Positions 10,985-33,741 of a DNA stretch of 64,000 nucleotides are shown one piece after another (positions within the stretch are counted from its first letter, which is position 1; every line of letters starts with the position of its first letter). The position numbers were made by a program, and so were the translations under genes. Below the pieces are notes generated by a model. It was not told the DNA's origin. It saw nothing but the letters and a program-made list of their open reading frames with translations, and ran no database searches. Origin of the DNA: Eriocheir sinensis (Eukaryota > Arthropoda > Malacostraca > Decapoda > Varunidae); the NCBI RefSeq assembly GCF_024679095.1, contig NC_066577.1, positions 2,993,144 through 3,057,143 on the forward strand. The letters are read 5' to 3'.

Positions 10985-11835
10985 TTAACCCGGTAGCAAC
11001 AGCAGCCAATTTGTGACTTTACCGTGTAGCAACAACAGGCCAAATTTGTGGCTTTACCGTGTAGCAGCAGAGCCAAATTATTGGCTTTACCGTGTAGCAA
11101 CAGACAAATTTAAGCTTTACTGTGTAACAGGCCAAATTGTGGCTTTACCGTGTAACGTGACGGAGCCAAATTTACAAGCTTTACCGTGTAGCGACGAACC
11201 AAATTGTGGCTTTACCGTGTATGTGGCAACAGACCCAAATTATTGGCTTTACCGTGTAGCAGCAGAGCCAAATTGTTGGCTTTACCGTGTAACAGCGGTG
11301 CCAAATTGCTTTACTGTGTACAGCGACAGGCCAAATTTGTGGCTTTACCGTGTAACAGCGACAGCCAAAATTGACACCGTGCTTGGTAGCTTTACCGTGT
11401 AACAGCGACAGGCCAAATTTGTTTACCGTGTTGTGACATTGTGGCTTTACCGTGTAACAGCGACAGGCCAAATTTGTGGCTTTTACCGTTGTGGGCATTT
11501 CCAGGGGTAGTTTTATGACCGCTGGTAGCGAGGAGTCTTCTTTGGTACCATGAACCTGACAGAAACACTCATTAGAACCGACTGTAGCCCCCAAATTTGT
11601 GGCTTTACCGTGTAAATAGGTGATTGTGGCTTTACCGTGCTTTTAATACCAACTGTAGTGTGGCAGGTCTGTTTCTACCGTGATGTGACAGGCCAAATTT
11701 GTGCCAATGATTTTAACCCCAAAAATAAATGATACATAATCTGATCACAAATGCTTTGATATATATTATGAAGTGGTTTTTAATGTGTCTCATTTTCTTG
11801 CTTGGAGGACCATTAGAAACATGACCTCCACAAAT
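10985..11835 (-). mobile_element. TTAA-type MITE with expanded internal array (copy d)
   Basis: It opens TTAACCCGGTAGCAACAGC and then repeats a ~33-bp unit (TTTACCGTGTAGCAGCGACR, GGCCAAATTTGTGGC) about 14 times to 11480, with more units to 11705. It ends in the inverted AGGACCATTAGAAACATGA block near 11825. The repeated unit resembles the element's own terminal inverted repeat. A fragment of another repeat family (11488-11582) interrupts the array. Flanking 40-bp direct repeats (10945-10985 and 11867-11906) show it lies within a duplicated host repeat. Confidence 0.75.
11488..11582 (+). mobile_element. GGGCATTTCCAGGGG dispersed repeat, fragment
   Basis: This fragment of about 95 bp contains GTGGGCATTTCCAGGGGTAG and ACCATGAACCTGA. 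Further copies are at 12300-12470, 57826-58044, 59030-59350, 62400-62577 and 63546-63745. Confidence 0.7.
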
Positions 11836-12082
11836 GCTACTGAAATATATACAGCTCCTTGATGCTGTTAAAAAAGTTAGTGTTAGTCAGTCTGAGTTGT
11901 TTTAAAGGCGGTCATAATCTGCAATCTTTTGGCTCTCGAAGGATGAAAGAAAAGCAAGGAAGTATTACGCCCAACATAAGTGTATTATGAAAAGCTTATG
12001 CTTATAGTAAGTCTGGCCTCTAACAATAAATACAACAACATATGTAACTGTCCCTAATAGGCTCTGAATAAATGTTTCAAAT

Positions 12083-12254
12083 GCAAGATGGGCGCCACTA
12101 TAAACACTCACCTGCGCCAGAGCAGGCTGGAGCCGACCATCAGGCCCCACCTGGAAGAAGCCTTGGGCGACCATCAGGCCCCACCGGAAGAAAGAATGCC
12201 AACCAGCGCAATAGGCAACAAGCGTAAAAATAAATAAATAAATAAATAAAATGT
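12083..12254 (+). mobile_element. tRNA-derived SINE, 3' half
   Basis: It starts inside the CAAGATGGGCGCCACTATAA segment, carries a duplicated CGACCATCAGGCCCCACC module and ends in an (AAAT)n tail. The tRNA-like head is absent. Confidence 0.8.
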
Positions 12255-12299
12255 ATTCTGAGAAGCTTGAAGTAAAACCTGCAGGGCCATATTACAAGA

Positions 12300-12470
12300 C
12301 ACAGCCATCTAAGGACACATATTTGACAAAGGCTTTCACTTAGGAGTTGTGGGCATTTCCAGGGGTAGTTTTATGACCCTGGTGGTAGTGTGAGTCTTCT
12401 TCTGTACCATGAACCTGAAGAAACACTCATTATGACCCCTCTTTGACTTTTTAGAAATAGGTGATTTGTA
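12300..12470 (+). mobile_element. GGGCATTTCCAGGGG dispersed repeat copy
   Basis: It contains CACATATTTGACAAAGGC, GTGGGCATTTCCAGGGGTAG, CTTCTGTACCATGAACCTGA and GAAACACTCATTA, the core landmarks of this family. Confidence 0.75.
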
Positions 12471-12478
12471 AGTTGTAT

Positions 12479-12653
12479 TTAACCCAGGGATCACGTTTCT
12501 TAATGGTCCCTCAAATTTGTCTCCGTAGCTGCTACACGGTGAAGCTGACAATTTGTCCTCCCCAGAAGTTGCTACACGGTGAAGCCACAAATTTGTCCCG
12601 TCGCTGCTACACGGTGAAGCCACAAATTTGGCCCATCACTGCTACTGGGTTAA
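12479..12653 (+). mobile_element. TTAA-type MITE (copy b)
   Basis: TTAA-CCCAGGGATCACG at the left and CTGCTACTGGG-TTAA at the right give a clean TTAA duplication and short inverted ends. It holds four ~33-bp internal units (CTACACGGTGAAGC with CACAAATTTG). Confidence 0.8.
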
Positions 12654-12866
12654 GACGGCCATAATCTCCAATCTTTCTGCTGTCCAGGGAAGAAGAAAGT
12701 ACAAAGTTATTACGCCATGAGTGCCACGGAGCATGAAAATAAACTTGCAGTGTGGCGAGGTCTGCTTCTACAACGTGTGGGGAGCCAGTTGCAAGCTATA
12801 GATAGACAGAGTATAGTCATTCTCCAACCCAACTACCTGTATGCCTGGCTAGCTAAGGGAATAAAT

Positions 12867-12870
<4 letters not shown>

Positions 12871-12950
<80 letters not shown>
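12871..12950. repeat. (GA)n microsatellite
   Basis: Pure GA tract of about 80 bp. Confidence 0.95.
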
Positions 12951-12951
<1 letters not shown>

Positions 12952-13025
12952 CAGAAGGTAGCAAAGGCGAGGGAGAGAGGGAGGGAGGGAGGATATCACT
13001 ATTATAAAAAACAATGACCACTGTT

Positions 13026-13997
13026 GCCAGATTGTCACTGCATTTCAGGAGCACAGTATTTACTCGCTTCTGGACGCCTAACCAATATTACGCCAAGAAA
13101 CATCAGGATCTAACTCTTTTAACGATAACTATGAGTGAGTTTCGTTATTGGAACCCAGAAGACAGCTTTGGGGTAGGAAGTCGGGAAATATAAGCCACGT
13201 TGAGACTAACCCCGATAACTGAGTGACCTTCGTTATTGCAGCCCAGAAGACAGTTTTGGGGTAGGAAGTTGGGAAAAATAAGCCACGTTGAGACTGACCC
13301 CGATAACTATGACCCAATAACTGAGTGACCTTCGTTATTGCAGCCCAGAAGACAGTTTTGGGGTAGGAAGTTGGGAAAAATAAGACGTGTTGAGACTAAC
13401 CCCGATAACTGAGTGACCTTCGTTATTGGAGCCCAGAAGACAGCTTTCTTTGGGTAGAAGTCGGAAATATAAGCCACATGCTGAGACTGACCCCGGCTAA
13501 CTGTGAATTGACCCGAGCAGTGATTGACCTTCGTTATTGCAGCCCAGAAGACAGCTTTGGGGTAGGAAGTCGGGAAATATAAGCCCCGTTGAGACTGACC
13601 CCGATAAGTGAGTGACCTTCGTTATTGGAGCCCAGAAGACAGCTTTGGGGTAGGAAGTCGGGAAAAATAAGACGCGTTGAGACTGACCCCGATAACTGAG
13701 TGACCTTCGTTATTGCAGCCCAGAAGACAGCTTTGGGGTAGAAGTTGGGAAATAGTAGCCTGCTGAGACTGACCTCGAGACCGTGGACCCGACAACTATG
13801 AGTGACCTTCGTTATCGAACCCAGAAGACAGCTTTGGGGTAGGGAAGTCGCAAATATAAGCCCTCATGCTGAGATTGACTCGAGCACCGTGGGGACCGAT
13901 AACTGAAGTGAGTGACCTTTCATTATCGGGAACCCAGAAGACAGCTTTGGGGGTAGGAAGTTGGGAAATATAAGCGGTTGAGTACTATTAATCTGGC
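13026..13997. mobile_element. CAGATT-ended MITE expanded by an 88-bp minisatellite
   Basis: The ends GCCAGATTGTCACTG and CTATTAATCTGGC are inverted to each other and match the short element at 16973-17151. Between them (about 13120-13975) lie about nine copies of an 88-bp unit with landmarks GATAACTGAGTGACCTTCGT, GCCCAGAAGACAGCTTTGGG and GTTGAGACTGACCCC. Some units have extra 15-25 bp insertions. Confidence 0.7.
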
Positions 13998-14299
13998 AGC
14001 TGACCCACTAGCCAGGGCGCGTGCACATGGCTAACTCCACGGCCTGAGGGTTTAGCACAAGAGTGGCGGTAAAGGATACGGTTGATTAGCTTCCGAGGGT
14101 GTTGGTCATGGCTATTGCATGCGAGGAGCAAAAAAAGGAGGAAGAGGTCAGACTTGTTGTATTGGGGCTGTGATGTTGTTGGTTGTTGTTGTTATTGTTG
14201 TCGGAGAGGGGCTGTAATGGTTGTCGCCGATGATGTAGTTTCCTTTCTTTTCTTCCTCCTTTTCTATTCTTCCTCTCTCTCAACCTTCTTCTCTTTTAA

Positions 14300-14615
14300 G
14301 TCTTATTTGTTGTTGGGATTTGCTGTGGTTTTCCTCTCCTCTTTTTTATCTCCCTGCTTTTCTTTGTTCCCTTTTTTCCTTTTTCTTTATTTACGCTTTC
14401 TTTTGTTGTTTTGACGGATTTGCCAAGTGCTTTTCCTCTCCTCTCTTTTTATTCTCCTCCTGCTTTTCTGTTCCTTCCTTTTTCTTTTACTGCTTTCTTT
14501 CTTCTTGTTGTTGTTGATTTGCTGTGTTCCTCCTCTCCTCTCTCTTTTATGTCCTCGCTTTTCTGTTCCTTTTTTCTTTTACGCTTTTTGTTGCTGTTGT
14601 TATTTTTGTTGATGG
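14300..14615. repeat. ~110 bp tandem repeat, three copies, pyrimidine rich
   Basis: Three successive units each read GTTGTTG, ATTTGCTGTG or similar, TTTTCCTCTCCTC, CCTGCTTTTCTGTTCC, TTTTCTTTTAC. The open frames across them are pyrimidine artefacts. Confidence 0.75.
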
Positions 14616-14834
14616 AGCAAAAGGAACACATCTTCGCTTCTTCTTTGACCTGTATCACTTTCATTGGTCCTCCTCCTCCTCCTTCCTCTTCTATCTCTTC
14701 CTTTCCTCCTTCTTCCTCCTCTTCTTCAGTGTGTTACGGGGCTGGGTGGGAGGAAGACATATCGTTAGTGTCACATCTCATCCCTGTTATAATCCATCCC
14801 ATCCTGATCAGCGAATGCACAGTCCTTTTTTTTT

Positions 14835-14950
14835 TTCCAGCAGAGGAGACAGTGCAAGGGCATAAAAAAAGAAAACAATAATGAAAAAAAAAAGCTCTGC
14901 CATACTTACTGGCTCCTAAATAGAGTAGTAGAGTGACCAAAACGAGAAAT
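14835..14950 (-). mobile_element. 3' fragment of the WNNLP-type LINE, inverted
   Basis: GCAGAGGAGACAGTGCAAGG followed by A-rich sequence and GAGTGACCAAAA matches the complement of the tail of the element at 15100-15540. Confidence 0.55.
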
Positions 14951-15099
14951 CATCAATGTTCTGTCCTTTCCTTCACCCAATCTCTTCAATAGCTTATATA
15001 TGTGCATTATGCTTAACTTAATCATATGCTAGTTCTCATGATAAAATATGCTCTTTCGCCTTCATCAGCCTCCCCTTACTGATAAGGTTCCTCACCTCT

Positions 15100-15540
15100 T
15101 AAATTTCGCCGCCATGTTGCTTCTCTTTTCATTCTCTATCGATATTTTCACGCTGACTGCTCTTCCTGAAACTTGCTAACTGCATGCCTCACCTCTCCGC
15201 AGCCTCGCCTTAATACCCACTTTCTACTCAAGCTCATCCCTTTACTGTCCAAATCCCTTACGCAAGAGTTAACCATCATCTTCACTCTTTCATCCTCACT
15301 CTGGTAAACACTGGAACAATCTTCCTTCATCTGTATTTCCTCCTGCCTACGACTTGAACTCTTTCAAAAGGAGGGTATCAGGACACCTCTCCTCCCGAAA
15401 TTGACCTCTCTTTCAGCCACTCCTCTAACTCTTTTTAGGAGTAGTGAGTAGCAGGCTTTTTTTTTTAACATTTGTTACCTATTTTTATGCCCTTGAACTG
15501 ACTCCTCTGCTGTAAAAAAAAAAAAAAAAAAAAAAAATGC
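15100..15540 (+). mobile_element. LINE 3' end with C-terminal RT coding and poly-A tail
   Basis: The frame beginning at about 15311 encodes WNNLPSSV, then DLNSFKRRVSGHL and a stop. That is the typical carboxyl end of a non-LTR reverse transcriptase (WN.LP..V...SLN.FK). A 3' UTR and a 24-A tail end it at about 15537. Upstream it contains one copy of the 56-bp segment (TTACGCAAGAGTTAACC) that is amplified at 22735-23800. It is 5' truncated. Confidence 0.7.
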
Positions 15541-15831
15541 AGCTGCCATGGACCTGTTAGTATCCTACAAAATTGACCTTAAAGTAGAAGAGAACTCTGA
15601 GGAGGCAGAAGGACAATCATGAGGTCAAAGGTAAGCTGTTTATAGGCTATTAGAAGACAGTGCAGTAAAGGAAATGGACAAAAAAGCAAAGCCCGCCCAT
15701 GCACAGATCAGGATGGGATGGACTGTAACAGAGGGATGAGACATATCACCACACCAGGCTTGCTGCAGTCCGGTGTGGCGTTGAGTCACGTCCCCTTGTT
15801 ATAGTCCATCCGCTTTGTTTACACACACACA

Positions 15832-16630
15832 GGGGTGCAGGTTATCTCATTTACTGACATACAAGGGGTACAGGTTATCTCATTTATCACATTTACTGAC
15901 ATACAAGGGGTGCAGGTTATCTCATTTATCACATTTACTGACATACAAAGGGTGCAGGTTATCTCATTTATCACATTTGTGTTCTCATTTATCATTTACC
16001 TACGTATCGGGTATGTATATGTGTGTCGTAAATGCATATATGAGATAACCTTGCACCCTTGTATGTCAGTAAATGTGATAATGAGATAACTCTGCAATTT
16101 CTTGTATGCCGGTAAATGTGATATAATGAGATAATCCAAATTTTGCATGCTCAGTCGGGTAAATGGTGATAGAATGAGATGAATCCCTGCACCTCTTGTA
16201 TGTCATAAATGTGATATATGAGATAACCTGCACCCTTGTATGTCAGTAAATGGGATAAATAAGATAACTTGCAACTCTTGTATGTCAGGTAAATGCATAA
16301 ACAGACAACCTGCACCCCTTGTATGACCGTAAACGTGATAAATGAGATAATCCTGCACCCCTTTGTATGTCCGTAAATGTGATAAATGAGATAACTCCAA
16401 CTCTAGTATGTCCGCAAACGTGATAAATGAGATAACCTGCATTCCCCTAGTGATGGGTCCCGTAAATGTGATAAATGAGATAACCTGCACCTCTTTGGTA
16501 TGTCAGTAAATGTGATAAATGAGATAACCTTGCACCCCTTGTAGTGTCCGTAAAATGTGATAAAATGAGATAATCCTGCACCTAGTATGTCAGTAAATGT
16601 GATAAATGTAGAGATAACCTGCACTCCGTT
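15832..16630. repeat. 42-bp minisatellite with an orientation switch
   Basis: From 15832 to about 15985 the unit reads GGTGCAGGTTATCTCATTTA, TCACATTTACTGACATACAA. From about 16040 to 16630 the same unit is present as its reverse complement (GATAACCTGCACCCCTTG, TATGTCAGTAAATGTGATAA). The period is 42 bp in the clean part. The right arm has about 14 diverged units, the left about four. Confidence 0.85.
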
Positions 16631-16639
16631 CGAAAAGTC

Positions 16640-16972
16640 ATCCATCGCTGTGTGTGTGAACGAGTGGACGGGTTACAACCAAGGGACGAGACTCAACGCC
16701 ACAATAGATCACTCGGGCAGGAGGGAAGGAAGCTGAAATGGCCACCAGACTTCCTTTCTTTCCTTCGTCTTCCTTACCTTTCTTCTGTCTTCCTCTCCTT
16801 CCAGTGTGTTACGGGCTCCTTGTTGTGTGGAGAGGAAAAACACCAGGGAATACAGGGAAAAACAGGCGGGAAAATCAGGGAAAAACACGCGGGAAAAATT
16901 GAGGAGCTGGAGGTAGTAAGCCATAAACAGACGCCGGGTCGTGGGGGGGACTATCCGGGGACCTCAACGTTG
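16640..16972. other. Intergenic sequence, no gene recognised
   Basis: Mixed sequence with a pyrimidine-rich stretch and no supported gene. Confidence 0.4.
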
Positions 16973-17151
16973 CCAGATTGTCGTACTCATCCTCATATTT
17001 GCCGATTTCCGGACCCTAAAACCGTCTACTGGACCCACGATAACGAGATCCACTTATGATTATCGTTAAATTAGTTAATTCCTGGGTGTTTTTGGCAATA
17101 GTTGTAGGCGTCAGATACCCGTAAATACTACGCCTGAGTACGATAATCTGG
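16973..17151. mobile_element. CAGATT-ended MITE, short form
   Basis: Inverted ends CCAGATTGTCGTACTCA and TGAGTACGATAATCTGG bound about 180 bp. It shares CGATTTCCGGACCC, TTATCGTTAAA and GGCAATAGTT with the copy at 59352-59522. Confidence 0.8.
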
Positions 17152-17660
17152 ATCTGGACGGTGTGTCGAGAAATACCTCCCCTGCTGAAATAAATCGCCA
17201 TACTGTCCACTATGCATTGCTCACAGCAGAAAACACATTAATTCACTTCACCTCTCTCTTTGTTCTAGTTTGCCCATCCCTGTGGTGGTTTATATTCCCG
17301 CCAGAAAGTTGCCACTCACCAGACTAATAACACACATATAACAAGCAGGAACTGGGTGATTATCAACGTGGGGGTAATTCTTTCTTGTAATCTGGCACCT
17401 GTTCGTTTTGATATAAAGCATTCCCTTGATTAAAAAGTATTGCTCTGATGTTTATGCCGTGTACTGGAGGCGGAACAGGAGAAATAAACAATGGCGGGGA
17501 GTTAAATATCGAAATAAGGACGCTGGACATCCCTCTGCGAGTTATTTTGCGGATGAGAGTTATCAAGCAAGCAGGAAACGTTTTCACGCAATGTTGACAA
17601 CGTTTAATATTAGTGACAACGTTCTTCGTCTTATTTTTACTTATTTTCATTATCTCTAAG
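17152..17660. other. Intergenic sequence, no gene recognised
   Basis: No convincing coding or repeat structure was recognised in this stretch. Confidence 0.4.
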
Positions 17661-19139
<1,479 letters not shown>

Positions 19140-19146
19140 GCAGTAA

Positions 19147-19194
<48 letters not shown>

Positions 19195-19275
19195 AAGCAG
19201 TAGTAGTAGTAGTAGGAGGAGGAGGAGAAGTAGTAGTAGTAGTAGTAACAGTAGTAGTAGTAGTAGTAGTAGTGG
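19140..19275. repeat. (TAG)n trinucleotide microsatellite
   Basis: Interrupted AGT/TAG tract of about 135 bp with a GGA island. Confidence 0.95.
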
Positions 19276-21118
19276 TCAACTCTAACGGTGGGTGTTGAAG
19301 TAGATAAATACTCACCACATCTTTCCCTTACTGCCGTGTTCTATTTTCAGTGTTTTCTTATCTTCCACATAATTTTTAAGCTCCTTTGCGTGTTGTGAGG
19401 CAGCGTTTGTGCCGCAGCCGTAACATGACCATGATAGATGTTTACCGTATGAGGCGTCTAGTGCTCAAGGGGCGAACAATCCAATTACCTAGTTTTGAGC
19501 TACAGGCCTTCAAAGTCAAGCAACAATGAAAAACACACACAGCACTATCATCATACATCAATAGAAAGTTTTCAGCTAGACAAATTCAATGGAATCAGTG
19601 TTTGTGTGAAATTGTATTAATTATTATAAAAACACAAACACACGTAAGGGTGCTTCTTTCATTAATTCATGTTTATTATCCGATTGACTCCAAACTTGGG
19701 AAATTAAGAGAACATGATGTAACTAAGTCAGTTTAAATTTCAAAACAAAATTTCCGTATTTAGGTGTTTTATGACTATTTTACTAGTGCTCTTCACCCTC
19801 AGAGCTTTGATACAGCCGACCTCATACACTCTGCAGACAGGCTTGTCGCGACTTCTGGTTGAGCTCAAGCAAAAACTACTGAAGCTAGGAAGGCATGATA
19901 GGTGGCAAATGAAAGCTCTGTTAATACAGATTAATAATCAGAAAAAAAATTGGAAACACTAAATAAATAAAAAAGTTATAAGCAAAAAACTAGGACGTGT
20001 CTAAATCGCAGCAAAAGGGCCGAAAAACAGGCTATTTTGTGACGGCTCGACGACAAACTTTGAGTTGAGCTGGTCAAACTAGATTGCCAAGAGGGGCTAC
20101 ATGTCAAATTACAGCCTTCTAGAGGTAATAGCAAGGCCACACTAGACAAAAACAGCAAAGTGTTTGGAGTTCATTAAAATCGCTCTCAAAAGGGTTTACG
20201 TTTTGAGCTCTAGCGATGATACTACTGGGATTAGAGAAATTTTTTTAAGCGAATTTATTAGATTTTTTACCCTTTCGAGTCGGTTTTTGACCCCGGTCGC
20301 TTATTCAACAATATAGCCCTTTCATTTTGCCGTTGATTGATACCAAAAACATTTCTGTAGCCCCAGAAATTAGGGAGTTATGGCGATTCGCACCAAAGTG
20401 GTTGATTTTCCTAAATTCGCGGCTTAATGACAGGGCTGGGGCAAGTTTCCTGTCCATAGTGTAGGGTTCACTGGTTGAATACATATCGTGGTTATTTTGA
20501 TCTCTCTTTACTATTGATTTCCGGGAGGTATGAAAGTTAGTTGAATACACATCGGGACATAGCAGTGGACCAGGTTCCTCATGATGCTCTGTGTGTTGCG
20601 AGAGTTGCCTTTGGTGTTGTGTGAGGGACGTGTGGTAGGACCTTGTGTTGAGGATATTGAGTTTAGGTTAGGTTGTGTTGCGTGTACATCAACAGAAGCA
20701 GCAGGTATATGTCTTGCTAAAAAAGAGGAAAGGTGAAAGAAAGATACGGAAAAGGAACAATGGAAAAGACACAGAAAGAGAGAGATGAAAGGAAGATGAT
20801 AGAGAGAAACAGTGGAAAAGAAGGAAGGGAAAGTAAGATTTAACACCCTTCTTCATGCTAGAGCTTAAAATACTGATAGAATAATATTGAAATACATATG
20901 CGACAACAGAAGCCAGCACATGTTTGTCTAGTTTTACACCCATTATCACGCTAGATGTTAAAATAAGGTTATGATAATACGCATAATAAGGGAGACAGCC
21001 ACCCTCCCCTCCCCTGTTAAGAGGTATTGCTAGGTTAGATTAGGTCTTGTGATACACTAAATAATATAATAATAATAATAATAAAGTAATGAGTATTGAT
21101 TTTATTTATGTGTTTCAG
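19276..21118. other. Upstream flank of TRAPPC5, no gene recognised
   Basis: About 1.8 kb without a recognised gene. It includes a GA-rich segment (20720-20830), a GGTTAGGTT piece (20665) and a short AAT tract (21063-21085). A good splice acceptor (TTTATGTGTTTCAG) ends at 21118, so a 5' UTR exon of TRAPPC5 probably lies upstream. No promoter element could be assigned. Confidence 0.45.
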
Positions 21119-21189
21119 CTGCAAGAATCTCTACTCCTCCTAGTCTTCCTTCAGTGAGAGAGAGAGAGAGGCACACACAAGTCAACAAG

Positions 21190-31966
<10,777 letters not shown>

Positions 31967-32341
31967 GAAGAAGAAGGAGGAAGAGGAGGAGGTAGAAAAA
32001 GGAAGAATGGGATAGAAAGAAGAGATGAGGAGGAGGAGGAGGAGGAAGAGGTAAAGAACGAGGGAGAGAGGACGACGAAGAGGAAGAGATCAATGAAGAA
32101 GGAGATATATGGAGGAGGAGGCGAAGGAGGAAAGAAGAGAGAAGAAAAGGAAGGAGAGGAAGGAGGAGGAGGAGAGAAAAATGGATGGAAGGAAAGGGAA
32201 GGAGAGGAAGGATGGAGGAAACAGAGAGAAGGGAAGGAAGGAAGGATGGAGGGAAATGAAGAGAAAGGAGGAGGAGGAGGAGGATATTGGAAAAGGAAGA
32301 GAGGAGGAAGAGGAGATAAGAAGCTACATAAGTCTTATTCA

Positions 32342-32384
<43 letters not shown>

Positions 32385-32410
32385 GTCTTTGTATTATGTT
32401 GCAAAATAAA
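31967..32410 (+). other. TRAPPC5 3' UTR candidate with polyadenylation signal
   Basis: Purine-rich sequence after the TGA, then a (TTA)n tract at 32340-32383 and AATAAA at 32405-32410. The hexamer is the first good polyadenylation signal on the + strand downstream of the stop. The assignment is inference. Confidence 0.5.
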
Positions 32411-32451
32411 TATATGAATGAAATGAATGTTGTATAATTATTTGTGTGTGT

Positions 32452-32492
<41 letters not shown>

Positions 32493-32519
32493 TGAGGGAG
32501 GAAAGGAAGGGAAGAAAGG

Positions 32520-33697
32520 GAAATAAGTCCATGTACGTTTTTTTCTGGGTCCATATGTACGTTTTTGTCAGCCTGTGTGCGTGTTTGGGTGACTATATGT
32601 GCGTTTTCTGGGTCCATATGTACGTTTTTGGCAGCCTGTGTGCGTGTTTGGGTGACTATATGTGCGTTTTCTGGGTCCATATGTACGTTTTTGGCAGCCT
32701 GTGTGTGTATTTGTGTGCGTTTTCTGGGTCCATATGTACGTTTTTGGCAGCCTGTGTGTGTATTTGTGTGCGTTTTCTGGGTCCATATGTACGTTTTGGG
32801 CAGCCTGTGTGCGTGCGTGTACGTGTTTGGGTGACTATGTGCGTTTTCTGAGTCCATTTGTACGTTTTTGGCAGCATGTGTGCGTGCGTGTACGTGTTTG
32901 GGTGACTATGTGCGTTTTCTGGGTCCATGTACGTTTTTTGGCAGCCTGTGTGCGTGCGTGTACGTGTTTGGGTGACTAGGCTATATGTGCGTTTTCTGGG
33001 TCCATGTACGTTTTTTGGCAGCTTGTATGCGTGCGTGTACGTGTTTGGGTGACTATAATATGTGCGTTTTCTGGGTCCATATGTACGTTTTTGGCAGCAT
33101 GTGTGCGTGCGTGTACGTGTTTGTGTGCGTGCTTGGGTGACTGTGCGTTTTTTTCTGGGTCCATGTACGTTTTTAGTAGCCTGTGTGCGTGTGTGTACGT
33201 GTTTGTGTACGTGCGTGTTTGGGTGACTGCGTTTTTTTCTGGGTCCATGTACGTTTTTAGTAGCCTGTGTGCGTGTGTGTACGTGTTTGTGTACGTGCGT
33301 GTTTGGGTGACTGCGTTTTTTTCTGGGTCCATGTACGTTTTTGGTAGCCTGTGTGCGTGTGTGTACGTGTTTGGGTGACTGTGTGCGTTTTTTTCTGGGT
33401 CCATGTACGTTTTTGGTAACCTGTGTGCGCGCGTGTACGTGTTTAAATTGTGTGCGTACGTGTTTGGGTGACTGTGCGTTTTTCTGGGTCCATGCACGTT
33501 TTTGGTAGCCTGTGCGCGTGCGTGTACGTGTTTGTGTGTGTGTTTGGGTGACTGTGTGCGTTTTTTTCTGGGTCCATATAAGTTTTTGGTAGCCTGTGTG
33601 CGTGCGTGTACGTGTTTGTGTGCCTGTATGGGTGACTGTGCGTTTTCTGAGTCCATGTACGTTTTTAATTGGTAGCCTATGTGCGTGCGTGTACGTA

Positions 33698-33741
<44 letters not shown>

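Noticed and set aside
15832..16630. CRISPR-like array, also considered for 13120-13975 and 22735-23800
   Set aside because: Units are contiguous tandem repeats without unique spacers, and the genome is eukaryotic.
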